The notes under the pieces are model-generated. The model saw only the letters and a program-made list of their open reading frames with translations. It had not been told where the DNA came from and ran no database searches. Source: Burkholderiales bacterium (GTDB lineage Bacteria > Pseudomonadota > Gammaproteobacteria > Burkholderiales > WYBJ01). From it: a stretch of 64,000 bases of DNA. Positions 49,509 to 59,530 of the stretch are shown in pieces (positions within the stretch are counted from its first letter, which is position 1; every line of letters begins with the position of its first letter). The stretch lies in assembly GCA_020848435.1 (NCBI GenBank), contig JADLAC010000079.1, positions 16,527 through 80,526 on the forward strand. Reading direction: 5' to 3'. The translations under genes and the position numbers were made by a program.

Positions 49509-50483
49509 ATGATCGATGCGGCAATCGTCGGCCTCGGCCGCTGGGGCAAGAACATCGTCAACGCGGTGCAAGGCAAGAGCACGCGGCTGCGGTTCACGCG
49601 CTGTGTCGCCCGGCGCCCCGAGAGCGTGCGCGCATTCGCCACAGAGCACGGGCTTGCCGTCTCGGAGTCTCTGGCCGAAGTGTTGTCCGATCCCGCCATC
49701 CGCGCGGTCGTGCTCACCACGCCGCATACGGTGCACACCGAACAGGTGCTCGCCGTCGCGGCCGCAGGCAAGGCGGTGTTCTGCGAAAAGCCCCTGGCGT
49801 TGAGCGTCGCGGACGCCCGGCGCTCGATCGATGCGTGCCGGCAAGCGCGAGTACCGCTCGGCCTGGGCCATGACAAGCGCTTCTATCCTGCAATGCAGGA
49901 GTTGAAGCGCATCGTCGACAGCGGATCGCTCGGCGACATCCTGCATATCGAGGGTCATTTCAGCAACGAGACGACGCGCAAGTTCTACGCTGGCTGGCGC
50001 GAGTCGCCGCAGGAATCGCCCGGCGGCGGGATGACCGCGACCGGGATCCACATCATGGATGCCTTCGTCAACCTGGTCGGACCCGCGCGGCGCGTGTACG
50101 CGCAATTGGTCGAACGTCCGCCCGAGCCCGATCCAGTCGACACGCTCTCGGTCGTGATCGAGTTCCGCAACCAGGTGAGCGGCGTGCTATGCGGTGTGCG
50201 CAGCACACCGCAGTTCTGGCGCGTGCACGTCTTCGGCAAGCGCGGCTCGGCCGAGGCGGTGAGCCCCACCGAGGCGGTGTTGCGGATGAGCGAGGCCGAA
50301 CCGCGGCGCTACAGCTTCGATCCCGTCGACACGCTGCGCTACGAGATCGACGCATTCGCCGACGCGGTAGAGGGCAAGGCGGATTATCCGATTCCGCTCG
50401 AGCACATGCTCGCCAACGTCGCCATGCTCGAAGCGACCATCGACTCGCTCGCGGCCAACGCAGCGGTCCTGGTCAAGGCGTGA
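49509..50483 (+). CDS. Gfo/Idh/MocA-family oxidoreductase
   Basis: A 324-residue NAD(P)-dependent oxidoreductase. The Rossmann start is MIDAAIVGLGRWGKN; the catalytic EKP motif is in FCEKPLALSVADARRS; the C-terminal alpha/beta domain includes GHDKRFYPAMQELKR and GGGMTATGIHIMDAFVNL. Members act on inositol, sugars and hydroxy acids. GGAGA lies about 12 bases before the ATG. It faces the pxp operon (convergent, 50 bp gap). The position fits a catabolic region but substrate is unknown. Confidence 0.92.
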   Translation: MIDAAIVGLGRWGKNIVNAVQGKSTRLRFTRCVARRPESVRAFATEHGLAVSESLAEVLSDPAIRAVVLTTPHTVHTEQVLAVAAAGKAVFCEKPLALSVADARRSIDACRQARVPLGLGHDKRFYPAMQELKRIVDSGSLGDILHIEGHFSNETTRKFYAGWRESPQESPGGGMTATGIHIMDAFVNLVGPARRVYAQLVERPPEPDPVDTLSVVIEFRNQVSGVLCGVRSTPQFWRVHVFGKRGSAEAVSPTEAVLRMSEAEPRRYSFDPVDTLRYEIDAFADAVEGKADYPIPLEHMLANVAMLEATIDSLAANAAVLVKA

Positions 50484-50533
50484 AGCTTGGCCGGCCGGCG
50501 CTGCCGCCGGATCGTTCGCGATTCGGGATCGCG

Positions 50534-51331
50534 CTAAGCCGGCGGCGAGACCACCTCGCGCATCGGCCGCACCCGACAGCCCGCCTGCTCCAGCGCTTCG
50601 CGCACCGCTTGCACGATCTCCGGCGCACCCGGCGTATCGCCATGGCAGCAGATGGTTTGCACTGAAATGGCGATATCGCGGCCGTCGAGGGTACGCACCT
50701 TGCCTTCGGTCGCCATCCGAACCGCTTGCGCGGCCGCGCGCTTCGGATCGTCGATGAGCGAACCGGCGAGCCGGCGCGATACCAGGGTCGCATCGGCGTT
50801 GTAGGCGCGATCGGCGAAGCCTTCCGATGCGACGCGCACGCCTCGAGCGCGGCTTGCGCGGTCACAGCTGCCGCAGGCAAGCGCAACCATGATGAGGTCC
50901 TTGCCTCCCGATTCGAGCACCGCCTCACCGGCGGCCCGCGCGAGCGCTTCGTCCTTCTCCATCATGTCGTACAGAATGCCATGGGCCTTGACGTGCTGGA
51001 GGCTCGCCCCGCTCGCACGCAGGAACTCGCGCAGCGCCCCGGTCTGATAGCAGAAGTAGTCCTTCAGCTCCTGCGCCGTCACCGCCATCGCCCGCCGGCC
51101 GAAGCCCATCAGGTCCGGCAGCGAAGGATGCGCGCCGATCGCAACACCATGCGCGAGCGCGAGCGACACGGTCTTGCGCATGACATGCGGATCGCCGCCG
51201 TGAAAGCCGCAGGCCACGCTGGCCGAGGTAATGAACGGCATGATCTCGGCGTCCGCGCCGAGCGTCCAGCGGCCGTAGCTCTCGCCCATGTCGCAGTTCA
51301 GATCGATATCGATGGGATTGGCCGGCATCAT
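50534..51331 (-). CDS. pxpA: 5-oxoprolinase subunit A (LamB/YcsF family)
   Basis: A 265-residue subunit of the three-part ATP-dependent 5-oxoprolinase, which converts 5-oxoproline (pyroglutamate) to glutamate. Characteristic motifs are IDLNCDMGESYGRW, ITSASVACGFHGGDPHVM and GAHPSLPDLMGFGRR. The terminal block is VQTICCHGDTPGAPEIVQAV. The start MMPANPIDIDLN overlaps the pxpC stop by 4 bp and has GGAG about 8 bases upstream. Last gene of the operon on the minus strand. Confidence 0.95.
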   Translation of the reverse strand: MMPANPIDIDLNCDMGESYGRWTLGADAEIMPFITSASVACGFHGGDPHVMRKTVSLALAHGVAIGAHPSLPDLMGFGRRAMAVTAQELKDYFCYQTGALREFLRASGASLQHVKAHGILYDMMEKDEALARAAGEAVLESGGKDLIMVALACGSCDRASRARGVRVASEGFADRAYNADATLVSRRLAGSLIDDPKRAAAQAVRMATEGKVRTLDGRDIAISVQTICCHGDTPGAPEIVQAVREALEQAGCRVRPMREVVSPPA

Positions 51332-52263
51332 GCAATCTCCTCCAGAGTGAGTCGCGTCAATGCCTCGTCCGACGCACGCAGCAGCCGATGCGCCTCATCG
51401 ATGCTCACCGGCGAAAAACGCACCCGTTGACCGGGGCGTAGCTGGCCGAGGCGCCCGATGTCGAACGAGCAGACCGTGGCCAACTTGGTGTAGCCACCGG
51501 TCGACTGGCGATCGGCCATGAGGACGATCGGCTGGCCATCGCCGGGCACCTGCACCGAGCCTAGCGCAATGCCGTCGGAGACGATATCGTGGCCGCGCGC
51601 GTGCTCGATGCGCTCGCCCCGCAGGCGCACGCCCATCCGATCGGATTGCGGCAGCAGCTCATAGGCCCCGCTGCAGAACGCAGCGATGCCCGCCGCCGTG
51701 AATCGATCATGCTGGGGCCCGAGAATCGCGCGCAGCGACACCTCGCTGGGATAGCTTGGGAGGGCGTCACGGCGGACGCGCCGGCGCGCTGGCACGCAGC
51801 ACCGGACGATATTCAGCCGATCGCCCTTCTTCAAGGAGCGTCCGTGCAGGCCGCCGAGGCCGCCGCGAAGATAGGTCGCGCGCGATCCCAGCGCGAGCGG
51901 CACGTCGAGGCCGCCGCCGAAAGCGACGTAGGCGCGTAACCCGGCGCGCGCGGAACCGAGCTTCACCACGTCGCCCGGGTGCAGCACCAGCGTGGTCCAC
52001 GCGGGCGCCTCGACGCCGTTGACCGCGATCGGCATGGCGGCGCCCGTCACCGCGATGGCACACGTCGTAGCCACGGCGAAGCGCGGGCCGAGCAGCGTGC
52101 ACTCGAGCGCCGCGGCCGTATCGCCGTTTCCGGCCAGGCGATTGGCAACGACGAAAGCGAACCGATCCATGGCGCCCGAAGGCGGGATGCCGGAGCGCAA
52201 CTGACCGCAACGGCCCAGGTCCTGCACCGTGGTTTGCGGACCCGCGTCGAGGATCTCGATCAT
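51328..52263 (-). CDS. pxpC: 5-oxoprolinase subunit C (biotin-dependent carboxyltransferase/KipA family)
   Basis: A 311-residue subunit with the typical start MIEILDAGPQTTVQDLGRCG, SGIPPSGAMDRFAFVVANRL, GPRFAVATTCAIAVTGA and VMADRQSTGGYTKLATV type block (VLMADRQSTGGYTKLATVCS). PxpB and PxpC together form the catalytic part acting with PxpA. The start overlaps the pxpB stop (ATGA at 52260-52263) and its stop overlaps pxpA, showing tight coupling. Confidence 0.95.
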   Translation of the reverse strand: MIEILDAGPQTTVQDLGRCGQLRSGIPPSGAMDRFAFVVANRLAGNGDTAAALECTLLGPRFAVATTCAIAVTGAAMPIAVNGVEAPAWTTLVLHPGDVVKLGSARAGLRAYVAFGGGLDVPLALGSRATYLRGGLGGLHGRSLKKGDRLNIVRCCVPARRRVRRDALPSYPSEVSLRAILGPQHDRFTAAGIAAFCSGAYELLPQSDRMGVRLRGERIEHARGHDIVSDGIALGSVQVPGDGQPIVLMADRQSTGGYTKLATVCSFDIGRLGQLRPGQRVRFSPVSIDEAHRLLRASDEALTRLTLEEIA

Positions 52264-52973
52264 GCGATCCGCACCCGGTAGGCGCGCGCGGCCACCGCGG
52301 CGGCGATGCGATCGTACTCGCGGCGCTCGATCTCGACGAAGCGCAGGCAATCGCCCGGCCGCAACAATACCGGCTCGGATGCTTGCGGATCGTACAACTT
52401 CACCGGCGTGCGTCCCAGGACCCAGAAGCCGCCCGGGCTTTCGACCGAATACACGCAGCATTGGGTGCCGCCGATGCCGACGCTGCCCTGCGGCGTCTTG
52501 GTCCGCGGGGTCTCCAGGCGCGCAATGGCGAGCCGCTCAGGCATGCCGGTGAGATACGGCTGCCCGGGGGCGAAGCCGATGAAGTACACCAGGTAATCGA
52601 CGCTCGTTTGCAGCCGGATCAGCTCGTGGACCGAAAGTCCGAGCCGCGCCGCGACCTGGTCCAGGTCGAAACCGAGCTCGGGATCGCGATAGCAGCAGGG
52701 CAGCTCGATCAGCCGCGTCGCGGGCAGCACCGCGGCGCTCGCGCGCGGCAGGCGCTCGGCGATGGCTGCGCACAGCTGCGGGTAGCTCACGAGCCGCGGG
52801 TCGTAGTAGACCAGCAGCGCGCGAAAGCTGGGCACGGTTTCGGTGATGCCCGCGATTTCGCGGCTCGCAAGGGCTTCGAGCGCACGCAGGCGTTGGCTCA
52901 GTGCCGGTCCGATCTCTTCGTCGATCTCGACCAGGACGGCGAGATCGCCCGCGGGCATGAAGCGCACGCTCAC
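52260..52973 (-). CDS. pxpB: 5-oxoprolinase subunit B (KipI family)
   Basis: A 237-residue subunit. Starting at GTG 52973 it reads VSVRFMPAGDLAVLVEIDEE, which matches the family opening (F.PAGD.A.LVEF). Other blocks are YDPRLVSYPQLCAAI, FAPGQPYLTGMPERL, PRTKTPQGSVGIGGTQCCVY and ESPGGFWVLGRTPVKLYDP. GTGA overlaps the stop of the upstream hydro-lyase gene, consistent with the 4-bp couplings in the rest of this operon. An alternative ATG at 52958 gives MPAGDLAVL. Confidence 0.94.
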   Translation of the reverse strand: MSVRFMPAGDLAVLVEIDEEIGPALSQRLRALEALASREIAGITETVPSFRALLVYYDPRLVSYPQLCAAIAERLPRASAAVLPATRLIELPCCYRDPELGFDLDQVAARLGLSVHELIRLQTSVDYLVYFIGFAPGQPYLTGMPERLAIARLETPRTKTPQGSVGIGGTQCCVYSVESPGGFWVLGRTPVKLYDPQASEPVLLRPGDCLRFVEIERREYDRIAAAVAARAYRVRIA

Positions 52974-53758
52974 AGCGCGGCGAGGGCGGCGTTCGGCAGG
53001 TCGGTGATGAACATGTGCCCCGGACTGTGCGTGATCATGAACGGCGTCTTGGAGGCGAGCGCGACGGCCTGCGGCGTCACCCCGCACGCCCAGAACACGG
53101 GCACATCCCCCGGCGCGAATTCCTGCGCATCGCCATAGTCGGGCCGGGTGATATCGGCGATGCCGATCGCGGCCGGATCGCCGATATGGATCGGCGCCCC
53201 GTGCGCGCCGGGGAAACGCGCGCTCGTGGTCACGGCCTTGGGCACATCCGCCGCGCGAATCGGACGCATCGAGACCACGACGGGTCCGTGGAACACGCCG
53301 GCGGGCCGGCACGCGATGGAGGTGCGCCACATCGCGACACCTTTGCCGTGCTCGACGTGCCACAGCCGCACCCCGGCATCGAGCAGCGCCCATTCGAAGG
53401 TGAAGGAACACCCGAGCAGGAAGGCGACGAGGTCCTCGCGCCAATACGGCCTGACGTCGGCCACCTCCGCGATCTGCTGCCCGTGCTGGTAGATCCGGAA
53501 CTTCGCGACGTCGGTGCGCAGGTCTGCGCCCGCGGCCACCCCTGCGGGCTCGGCCGAGCCGGCATCGCACACCTCGATCAACGGACACGGCCGCGGGTTG
53601 CGCTGGCAGAAGAGCAGGAAGTCGTAGGCTTGGGCCTTGGGCAGAACGGCAAGATTGGCCTGCACGTAGTTCTGACCCAGCCCGGCGGTGACGCCGGTAA
53701 GCTTGCCGTTACGGATATCGGCCCGAATCTCTCTCGGGTGGCGGCGATCGATCGACAT
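52970..53758 (-). CDS. Putative hydro-lyase, D-glutamate cyclase family (DUF1445/YcsI)
   Basis: A 262-residue protein of the DUF1445/YcsI family, annotated as hydro-lyase and related to eukaryotic D-glutamate cyclase. The landmarks are TAGLGQNYVQANLAVLPK, YDFLLFCQRNPRPCPLIEV, AFLLGCSFTFEWALLDAGV, HIGDPAAIGIADITRPDYGD and PVFWACGVTPQAVAL. A biochemical link to oxoproline or D-glutamate metabolism fits its position as first gene of the pxpBCA operon, as in B. subtilis ycsI-kipI-kipA regions. Start ATG 53758. Confidence 0.92.
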   Translation of the reverse strand: MSIDRRHPREIRADIRNGKLTGVTAGLGQNYVQANLAVLPKAQAYDFLLFCQRNPRPCPLIEVCDAGSAEPAGVAAGADLRTDVAKFRIYQHGQQIAEVADVRPYWREDLVAFLLGCSFTFEWALLDAGVRLWHVEHGKGVAMWRTSIACRPAGVFHGPVVVSMRPIRAADVPKAVTTSARFPGAHGAPIHIGDPAAIGIADITRPDYGDAQEFAPGDVPVFWACGVTPQAVALASKTPFMITHSPGHMFITDLPNAALAAL

Positions 53759-54169
53759 GGGGCCGATTCTACCAAGGCACGTACTCCCGCGCCGCGCGCA
53801 CTCGATTGCGCCAAGACGACTCTACCCTGCCGAGGACCGCGCAGCGGCTCGCGCCGCAGGACCAGAGCGCCGCCCCCTCTCGCAGTCCGTTTCCGCGAAG
53901 GCAGCCGAGGACATACTCGACATATGGCAGCGTGCCGAGCGTTTGACCCCTGCCGCCTGCGGGCGGCCGAGCCGGCAGCAAACGTCGTTCGCAAGCGACA
54001 GCCGCGGCGGCGTGCGCGCGCGTTGTCGTGATCGAGCGACATGAAAATGGCATAAAGATGGCGCGCCCATGAAACATTGTGGCCGCTGCTGCAGAGGGTC
54101 AACCTCCTCTATCCGCGCCGCGTTAGCATCGGAGCCGAAAGGCAATCAACCACCGCAGAGGAACCCATC
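53759..54169. other. 411-bp divergent intergenic region with nothing recognised
   Basis: This gap lies between the divergent hydro-lyase and the Lys/Ala-rich secreted protein. It must contain promoters for both, but no hexamer pair stands out. Open frames in it lack similarity and plausible start sites. AGAGGA just before 54170 is the ribosome-binding site of the next gene. Confidence 0.5.
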
Positions 54170-54430
54170 ATGTCGAAGATTCTGTCCATCCTGGTCGCCG
54201 CCACCTTCGCTGCAACCACCGGTATCGCGGCCGCGCAAACCAAGAGCGAGCCGAGCAAGGCCACGCCCGCAACCCCTGCAACCCCGGCGAAGGGCGATGC
54301 CGCCAAGGCGACGCCGGCGACGCCTGCGACGCCCGCCGCGCCCGAGAAAGCCAAGGGCAAAGACGACAAGGCAGCCGAGAAGAGCAAGGGCAAGGACGAC
54401 AAGGCAGCCGAGAAGGCCAAGGCCAAGTAA
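54170..54430 (+). CDS. Small secreted Lys/Ala/Pro repeat protein
   Basis: An 86-residue protein. A signal peptide MSKILSILVAATFAATTGIA ends near AAAQ. The mature 60 or so residues are low complexity: two copies of KATPATPATPA, then two copies of KGKDDKAAEK(S/A)K. The peptide is very soluble and lysine-rich, with no fold predicted. Nucleotide repeats (for example GGCAAAGACGACAAGGCAGC and a near copy) are visible. AGAGGA precedes the ATG and a strong terminator follows, so it is monocistronic. Periplasmic location is inferred; function unknown. Confidence 0.75.
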   Translation: MSKILSILVAATFAATTGIAAAQTKSEPSKATPATPATPAKGDAAKATPATPATPAAPEKAKGKDDKAAEKSKGKDDKAAEKAKAK

Positions 54431-54482
54431 GACGCAGCGCGCGGGATCGGCCGATACGCGAAAGGATCGGCCACTTCAGGAC

Positions 54483-54511
54483 AGCGGGGCCCGATGGCCC
54501 CGCTCTTCTTT
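54483..54511 (+). terminator. Rho-independent terminator
   Basis: AGCGGGGCC (54483-54491) and GGCCCCGCT (54496-54504) form a perfect 9-bp stem with a CGAT loop, followed by CTTCTTTT. It ends the small secreted-protein transcript. Confidence 0.8.
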
Positions 54512-54561
54512 TGGCCGCACGATCCGCGCATGGCCGGCCCGGCGCGAGTGCCGGATCGAGG

Positions 54562-54906
54562 CTACTTCGTCTCGCCCCGGCGCTCTTTCAGCGCTTTCAC
54601 CAGTTCGACGCAGAGCGGGCTGTCCGATGCTTGCGTCATGCACAATCGCAGCTTCTGCTGGCCCGCGACCACCCAGACGACGAATACGAGCAGCACCGCC
54701 ACCAGCCAGATGTGCCGGTCGAGCACGAACCGCGGCATGATGAAGCGCGCGATGCGCATCACCGGGCGCGTGACCGCGCTGAACATCCGGTAGACGAAGT
54801 TCTGCTCGCGCGAGCGACCGGCGACGAGATACAGGATGCCTTGACCGAGCAGGCTCAGGGCGAGCACCTCGCTGAATGCCTTGAGGACGGAGAGGAACAG
54901 GAGCAC
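54562..54906 (-). CDS. Small membrane protein of unknown function
   Basis: A 114-residue protein with two hydrophobic segments, at about residues 8-30 (LKAFSEVLALSLLGQGILYL) and 66-84 (IWLVAVLLVFVVWVVAG). A basic amphipathic stretch (FSAVTRPVMRIARFIMPRF) lies between them. The segment is reminiscent of small YggT-like inner-membrane proteins but not enough for assignment. The start is GTG at 54906. The terminal residues LCVELVKALKERRGETK are charged and probably cytoplasmic. It lies 90 bp downstream of the acyl-CoA dehydrogenase on the same strand. Confidence 0.6.
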   Translation of the reverse strand: MLLFLSVLKAFSEVLALSLLGQGILYLVAGRSREQNFVYRMFSAVTRPVMRIARFIMPRFVLDRHIWLVAVLLVFVVWVVAGQQKLRLCMTQASDSPLCVELVKALKERRGETK

Positions 54907-54996
54907 GAAATGATGCGCGTCTGGGCGTAAGCTCGAGCCATTATAGACGCGGTCGCAGACACGTCGGCCTGCTCCGAGATGCCGTACGCAATCCCG

Positions 54997-56229
54997 TCAT
55001 CGCCGGCCCGCTGGGCTCGCGTCATCCCGATACTTGCCGAGCTCCAGGCGCGCGATCTGGTCTCGATGGACCTCGTCCGGTCCATCGGCGAAGCGCAGAA
55101 TACGCGCGCGCGCCCATTGGTGCGCGAGGGGGAAGTCCTGGCACACACCACCCCCGCCATGCGCCTGGATCGCCCAGTCGAGCACCTGCAGCGCCATGTT
55201 CGGCGCCGCCACCTTGATCATCGCGATCTCGCGGCGCGCGACCTTGTTGCCCACCGTATCCATCATGTAGGCCGCCTTGAGCACCAGTAGGCGCGCCTGC
55301 TCGATCATGATCCGTGATTCGGCGATGCGCTCGCGCGTGACACCTTGCTCGGCCAGCGTCTTGCCGAAGGGCGAGCGCGTGCGCGCGCGCTTGCACATGA
55401 GCTCGAGCGCGCGCTCGGCCGCGCCGATCAAGCGCATGCAGTGATGAATACGGCCCGGCCCGAGCCGGCCTTGCGCGATCTCGAAGCCGCGGCCTTCGCC
55501 GAGCAGGATACTGTCCTTCGGTACCCGCACGTTTTCGAACAGCACGTCGCCGTGCGCGTTGGGGACGTCGGAGTAGCCGAACACCGTCAGGTGGCGCAGG
55601 ATCTTCACCCCGGGCGTGTCGCGCGGGATCAGGATCATTGACTGCTGGCGGTACTTGTCGCTGCTATCGGGGTCGGTCTTGCCCATGAAGATGATGAGCT
55701 TGCAGCGCTCGCTCATCACGCCAGAGGACCACCACTTGCGCCCGTTGATGACGTAGTGATCGCCGTCGCGCGCAATGGTCGCCTGGATGTTGGTGGCGTC
55801 AGATGAGGCTACGTCGGGCTCGGTCATGGCGAAATTCGAGCTCATTTCGCCTTCGAGCATCGGTTCGAGCCAGCGCTTCTTCTGCGCCTCGTTGCCGTAA
55901 CGCTCGAGCGTTTCCATGTTGCCGGTATCGGGCGCGTTGCAATTGAAGACGAACGGCGCCCAGTACACGCGGCCCATCAGCTCGCACAGCGGGGCGTACT
56001 CGAGATTGGTGAAGCCGGCGCCGTGTTTCGAATGCGGAAGGAAGAGGTTCCACAGGCCACGCGACTTCGCCTTGGCGCGCAGCTCGAGCAGCAGCAGCGG
56101 GTAGTCCGAGGGCGCGCAGCGCGCGGCCTCCTCATCGAAGCGACGCTCGTTCGGATACACGTGCTCGTCCATGAACTCGCCGATCGTCTTCTGCCAGCTC
56201 TTCACCTTGTCGCTGTAGTCGAAATGCAT
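54997..56229 (-). CDS. Acyl-CoA dehydrogenase
   Basis: A 410-residue FAD-dependent dehydrogenase that introduces an alpha-beta double bond into acyl-CoA thioesters. Blocks seen are NFAMTEPDVASSDATNIQAT (FAD/substrate region), HYVINGRKWWSSGVM, EGRGFEIAQGRLGPGRIHHC and RTRSPFGKTLAEQGVTRERI, and the C-terminal AHGGGGVCQDFPLAHQWARA. The GPGRIHHCMR version is typical of the ACAD10/11-like branch. The start at 56229 gives MHFDYSDKVKSWQ; AGGACA lies nearby upstream. It is divergent from the SDR at 56404 and likely shares a role in carboxylate degradation. Confidence 0.93.
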   Translation of the reverse strand: MHFDYSDKVKSWQKTIGEFMDEHVYPNERRFDEEAARCAPSDYPLLLLELRAKAKSRGLWNLFLPHSKHGAGFTNLEYAPLCELMGRVYWAPFVFNCNAPDTGNMETLERYGNEAQKKRWLEPMLEGEMSSNFAMTEPDVASSDATNIQATIARDGDHYVINGRKWWSSGVMSERCKLIIFMGKTDPDSSDKYRQQSMILIPRDTPGVKILRHLTVFGYSDVPNAHGDVLFENVRVPKDSILLGEGRGFEIAQGRLGPGRIHHCMRLIGAAERALELMCKRARTRSPFGKTLAEQGVTRERIAESRIMIEQARLLVLKAAYMMDTVGNKVARREIAMIKVAAPNMALQVLDWAIQAHGGGGVCQDFPLAHQWARARILRFADGPDEVHRDQIARLELGKYRDDASPAGRR

Positions 56230-56403
56230 AGCGGATGTCCTGTGTCCAAGGGCGTCATGGCGGGCGGTGCGGGCATTGCGCGTGAGCATCTGCCGGCCGC
56301 GCGCGGCTGCGTTAGCGGGCGCGAGTGACTGTAGCATGCCATGCTATGATGGACTAGCTGCGCTCGGCGCTGCGCGCACCCTCCCGGTCAGGCGGAAATT
56401 CGC

Positions 56404-57174
56404 ATGAAGCTATTCGATCTCGCGGGCAAGGTCGCCATCGTGACCGGCTCCACGCGCGGCATTGGCCGCGCCATCGTCCAGCACCTTGCCTTGTCCGGCG
56501 CCAGCGTCGTCGTATCGAGCCGCAAACCCGACGCGTGCGAACGAACGCTGGCCGAGTTGAAGGCCGAAGGTCACGATGCGATCGCGGTGCCGTGCAATGT
56601 CGGGTACAAGGACCAGTGCGAGCAACTCGTTCGCGGCACGCTCGACACCTGGGGCAGGATCGACGTCCTGGTCCTTAACGCCGCGATCAATCCCTATTTC
56701 GGCTCGATGCAGGACATGGGCGACGAGGTCTTCGACAAGATGATCTCGACCAATCTGAAGGCGCAGCTATGGCTGTGCAAGCTGGTCTGCCCGGGGATGG
56801 CCGAGCGGGGCGAAGGCTCGATCATCATCATTTCCTCGATCGCCGCGCTGCGCGGCAATTCCATGCAGGGCATGTACGGCTTGTGCAAGGCCGCCGACAT
56901 CCAGCTCGCGCGCAACCTCGCACTCGAATGGGGCGCGCATGGCATTCGCGCCAATGCCATTTCGCCCGGACTGGTGCGTACCGACTTCGCCAAGGTGCTG
57001 TACGAAGATCCGGAGCGCTTGCAGCGGCGCCTGGAGGCGGTCGCGCTCAAACGCTTGGGCGAGCCGGACGATATCGCCGGCATCGCGGTATGCCTCGCAT
57101 CGGCCGCAGGTCGTTTCATCACGGGCCAAAACATCGTTGCCGACGGCGGTGAAACCATACGCGAGAACATTTGA
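56404..57174 (+). CDS. Short-chain dehydrogenase/reductase
   Basis: A 256-residue NAD(P)-dependent SDR. The cofactor motif is VTGSTRGIGRAI (TGxxxGxG), NAA is in VLVLNAAINPYF, the catalytic Ser is in IISSIAALRG and the YxxxK motif is MYGLCKAADIQL. PG..T-type block is ISPGLVRTDFAKVLY. The C-terminal FITGQNIVADGGETIREN is standard for FabG-like members. Upstream the AGGCGG is a plausible ribosome-binding site. It ends in a strong bidirectional palindrome. Possible partner of the divergent acyl-CoA dehydrogenase in beta-oxidation-like chemistry. Confidence 0.92.
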   Translation: MKLFDLAGKVAIVTGSTRGIGRAIVQHLALSGASVVVSSRKPDACERTLAELKAEGHDAIAVPCNVGYKDQCEQLVRGTLDTWGRIDVLVLNAAINPYFGSMQDMGDEVFDKMISTNLKAQLWLCKLVCPGMAERGEGSIIIISSIAALRGNSMQGMYGLCKAADIQLARNLALEWGAHGIRANAISPGLVRTDFAKVLYEDPERLQRRLEAVALKRLGEPDDIAGIAVCLASAAGRFITGQNIVADGGETIRENI

Positions 57175-57264
57175 CGTGCCGCGGCTCGGCCCGTGGCACA
57201 GCGCCGGTTCATGACGAAGGGGTGAGCTGGCTGCGTATGTCGAGCTGTCACCCGCTCTGCCCCA

Positions 57265-57308
57265 GATAAAGCAAGAGGCCCCGCGATCGCGGGGCCTCTT
57301 GCTTTATC
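57265..57308. terminator. 44-bp perfect palindrome, bidirectional terminator
   Basis: The sequence from 57265 (GATAAAGCAAGAGGCCCCGC) reads identically on both strands through 57308. A 22-bp arm folds into a very stable hairpin with A/T-rich feet, so it can end transcription from the SDR on the plus strand and from groL on the minus strand. Confidence 0.8.
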
Positions 57309-57325
57309 GAACATCGGACACGGTC

Positions 57326-57415
57326 CGGATTGAGCGTCGGCGTAGACGACGCTCAATCCGAACAGTTATTCCCTCGCATGTGACGGCGTTCGCCGTCACT
57401 ACGCGACGGAATAAC
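57326..57415 (-). terminator. Two consecutive hairpins after groL
   Basis: CGGATTGAGCGTCG (57326-57339) pairs perfectly with 57347-57360 around a 7-base loop. Next to the groL stop, GTTATTCC (57365-57372) pairs with GGAATAAC (57408-57415), enclosing GTGACGGCG/CGCCGTCAC (57380-57399). Together with the palindrome at 57265 this makes an unusually structured 3' region for groL. Confidence 0.6.
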
Positions 57416-57416
57416 C

Positions 57417-59063
<1,647 letters not shown>

Positions 59064-59150
59064 TATTCAGTCTCCTAAAGCTTGCGCTCCGGATGCGTCG
59101 ACTGCCGCAGCGCGAGCAGCCCGCCGATCCGATGCGCGATGAATGAGGGA

Positions 59151-59450
59151 TTACTTGCCTTCGATCACGCCCATGATGTCTTCTTCGCGCATCACGAGCA
59201 GTTCGTCGCCTTCGACCTTGACGGTCTGGCCGGAGTACTTGCCGAACAGAATGCGGTCGCCGACTTTCACCTCCAGGGCGCGCACTTTGCCGTCGTCGAG
59301 GACCTTGCCCTTGCCTACGGCCATGACTTCGCCTTGGTCGGGCTTCTCGGCGGCGGTATCGGGGATGACGATGCCCGAGGCCGTCTTGCGCTCCTCTTCC
59401 AGACGCTTGACGATCACTCGGTCGTGCAACGGACGAATCTTAAGTGCCAT
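59151..59450 (-). CDS. groS: Co-chaperonin GroES
   Basis: A 99-residue lid subunit of the chaperonin. It begins MALKIRPLHDRVIVKRLEEE; the mobile loop is KTASGIVIPDTAAEKPDQ; VKVGDRILFGKYSGQTVKVE and the closing EEDIMGVIEGK are conserved. AAGGAG lies upstream of the ATG. It is the first gene of the operon and its promoter overlaps CIRCE. Confidence 0.98.
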   Translation of the reverse strand: MALKIRPLHDRVIVKRLEEERKTASGIVIPDTAAEKPDQGEVMAVGKGKVLDDGKVRALEVKVGDRILFGKYSGQTVKVEGDELLVMREEDIMGVIEGK

Positions 59451-59475
59451 GTAGTATCTCCTTCAGATGGGGCTG

Positions 59476-59502
59476 TTAGCACTCGCTGCTAAGGAGTGCC
59501 AA
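59476..59502. promoter_or_regulatory. CIRCE operator (HrcA-binding site)
   Basis: TTAGCACTC at 59476-59484, a 9-base spacer, then GAGTGCCAA at 59494-59502, matching the CIRCE consensus TTAGCACTC-N9-GAGTGCTAA with one difference (C for T). It lies between the -10 box and the groES start, so HrcA would repress the operon until heat stress. Confidence 0.93.
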
Positions 59503-59530
59503 TAATAACCACGCGCTTTGATCGTTGCAA
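59502..59530 (-). promoter_or_regulatory. Promoter of groES-groL
   Basis: On the minus strand, TTGCAA (59525-59530) and TATTAT (59502-59507) have a 17-base spacer, a good sigma70 match. The -10 box abuts the CIRCE operator. A sigma32-type promoter is not evident. Confidence 0.65.
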
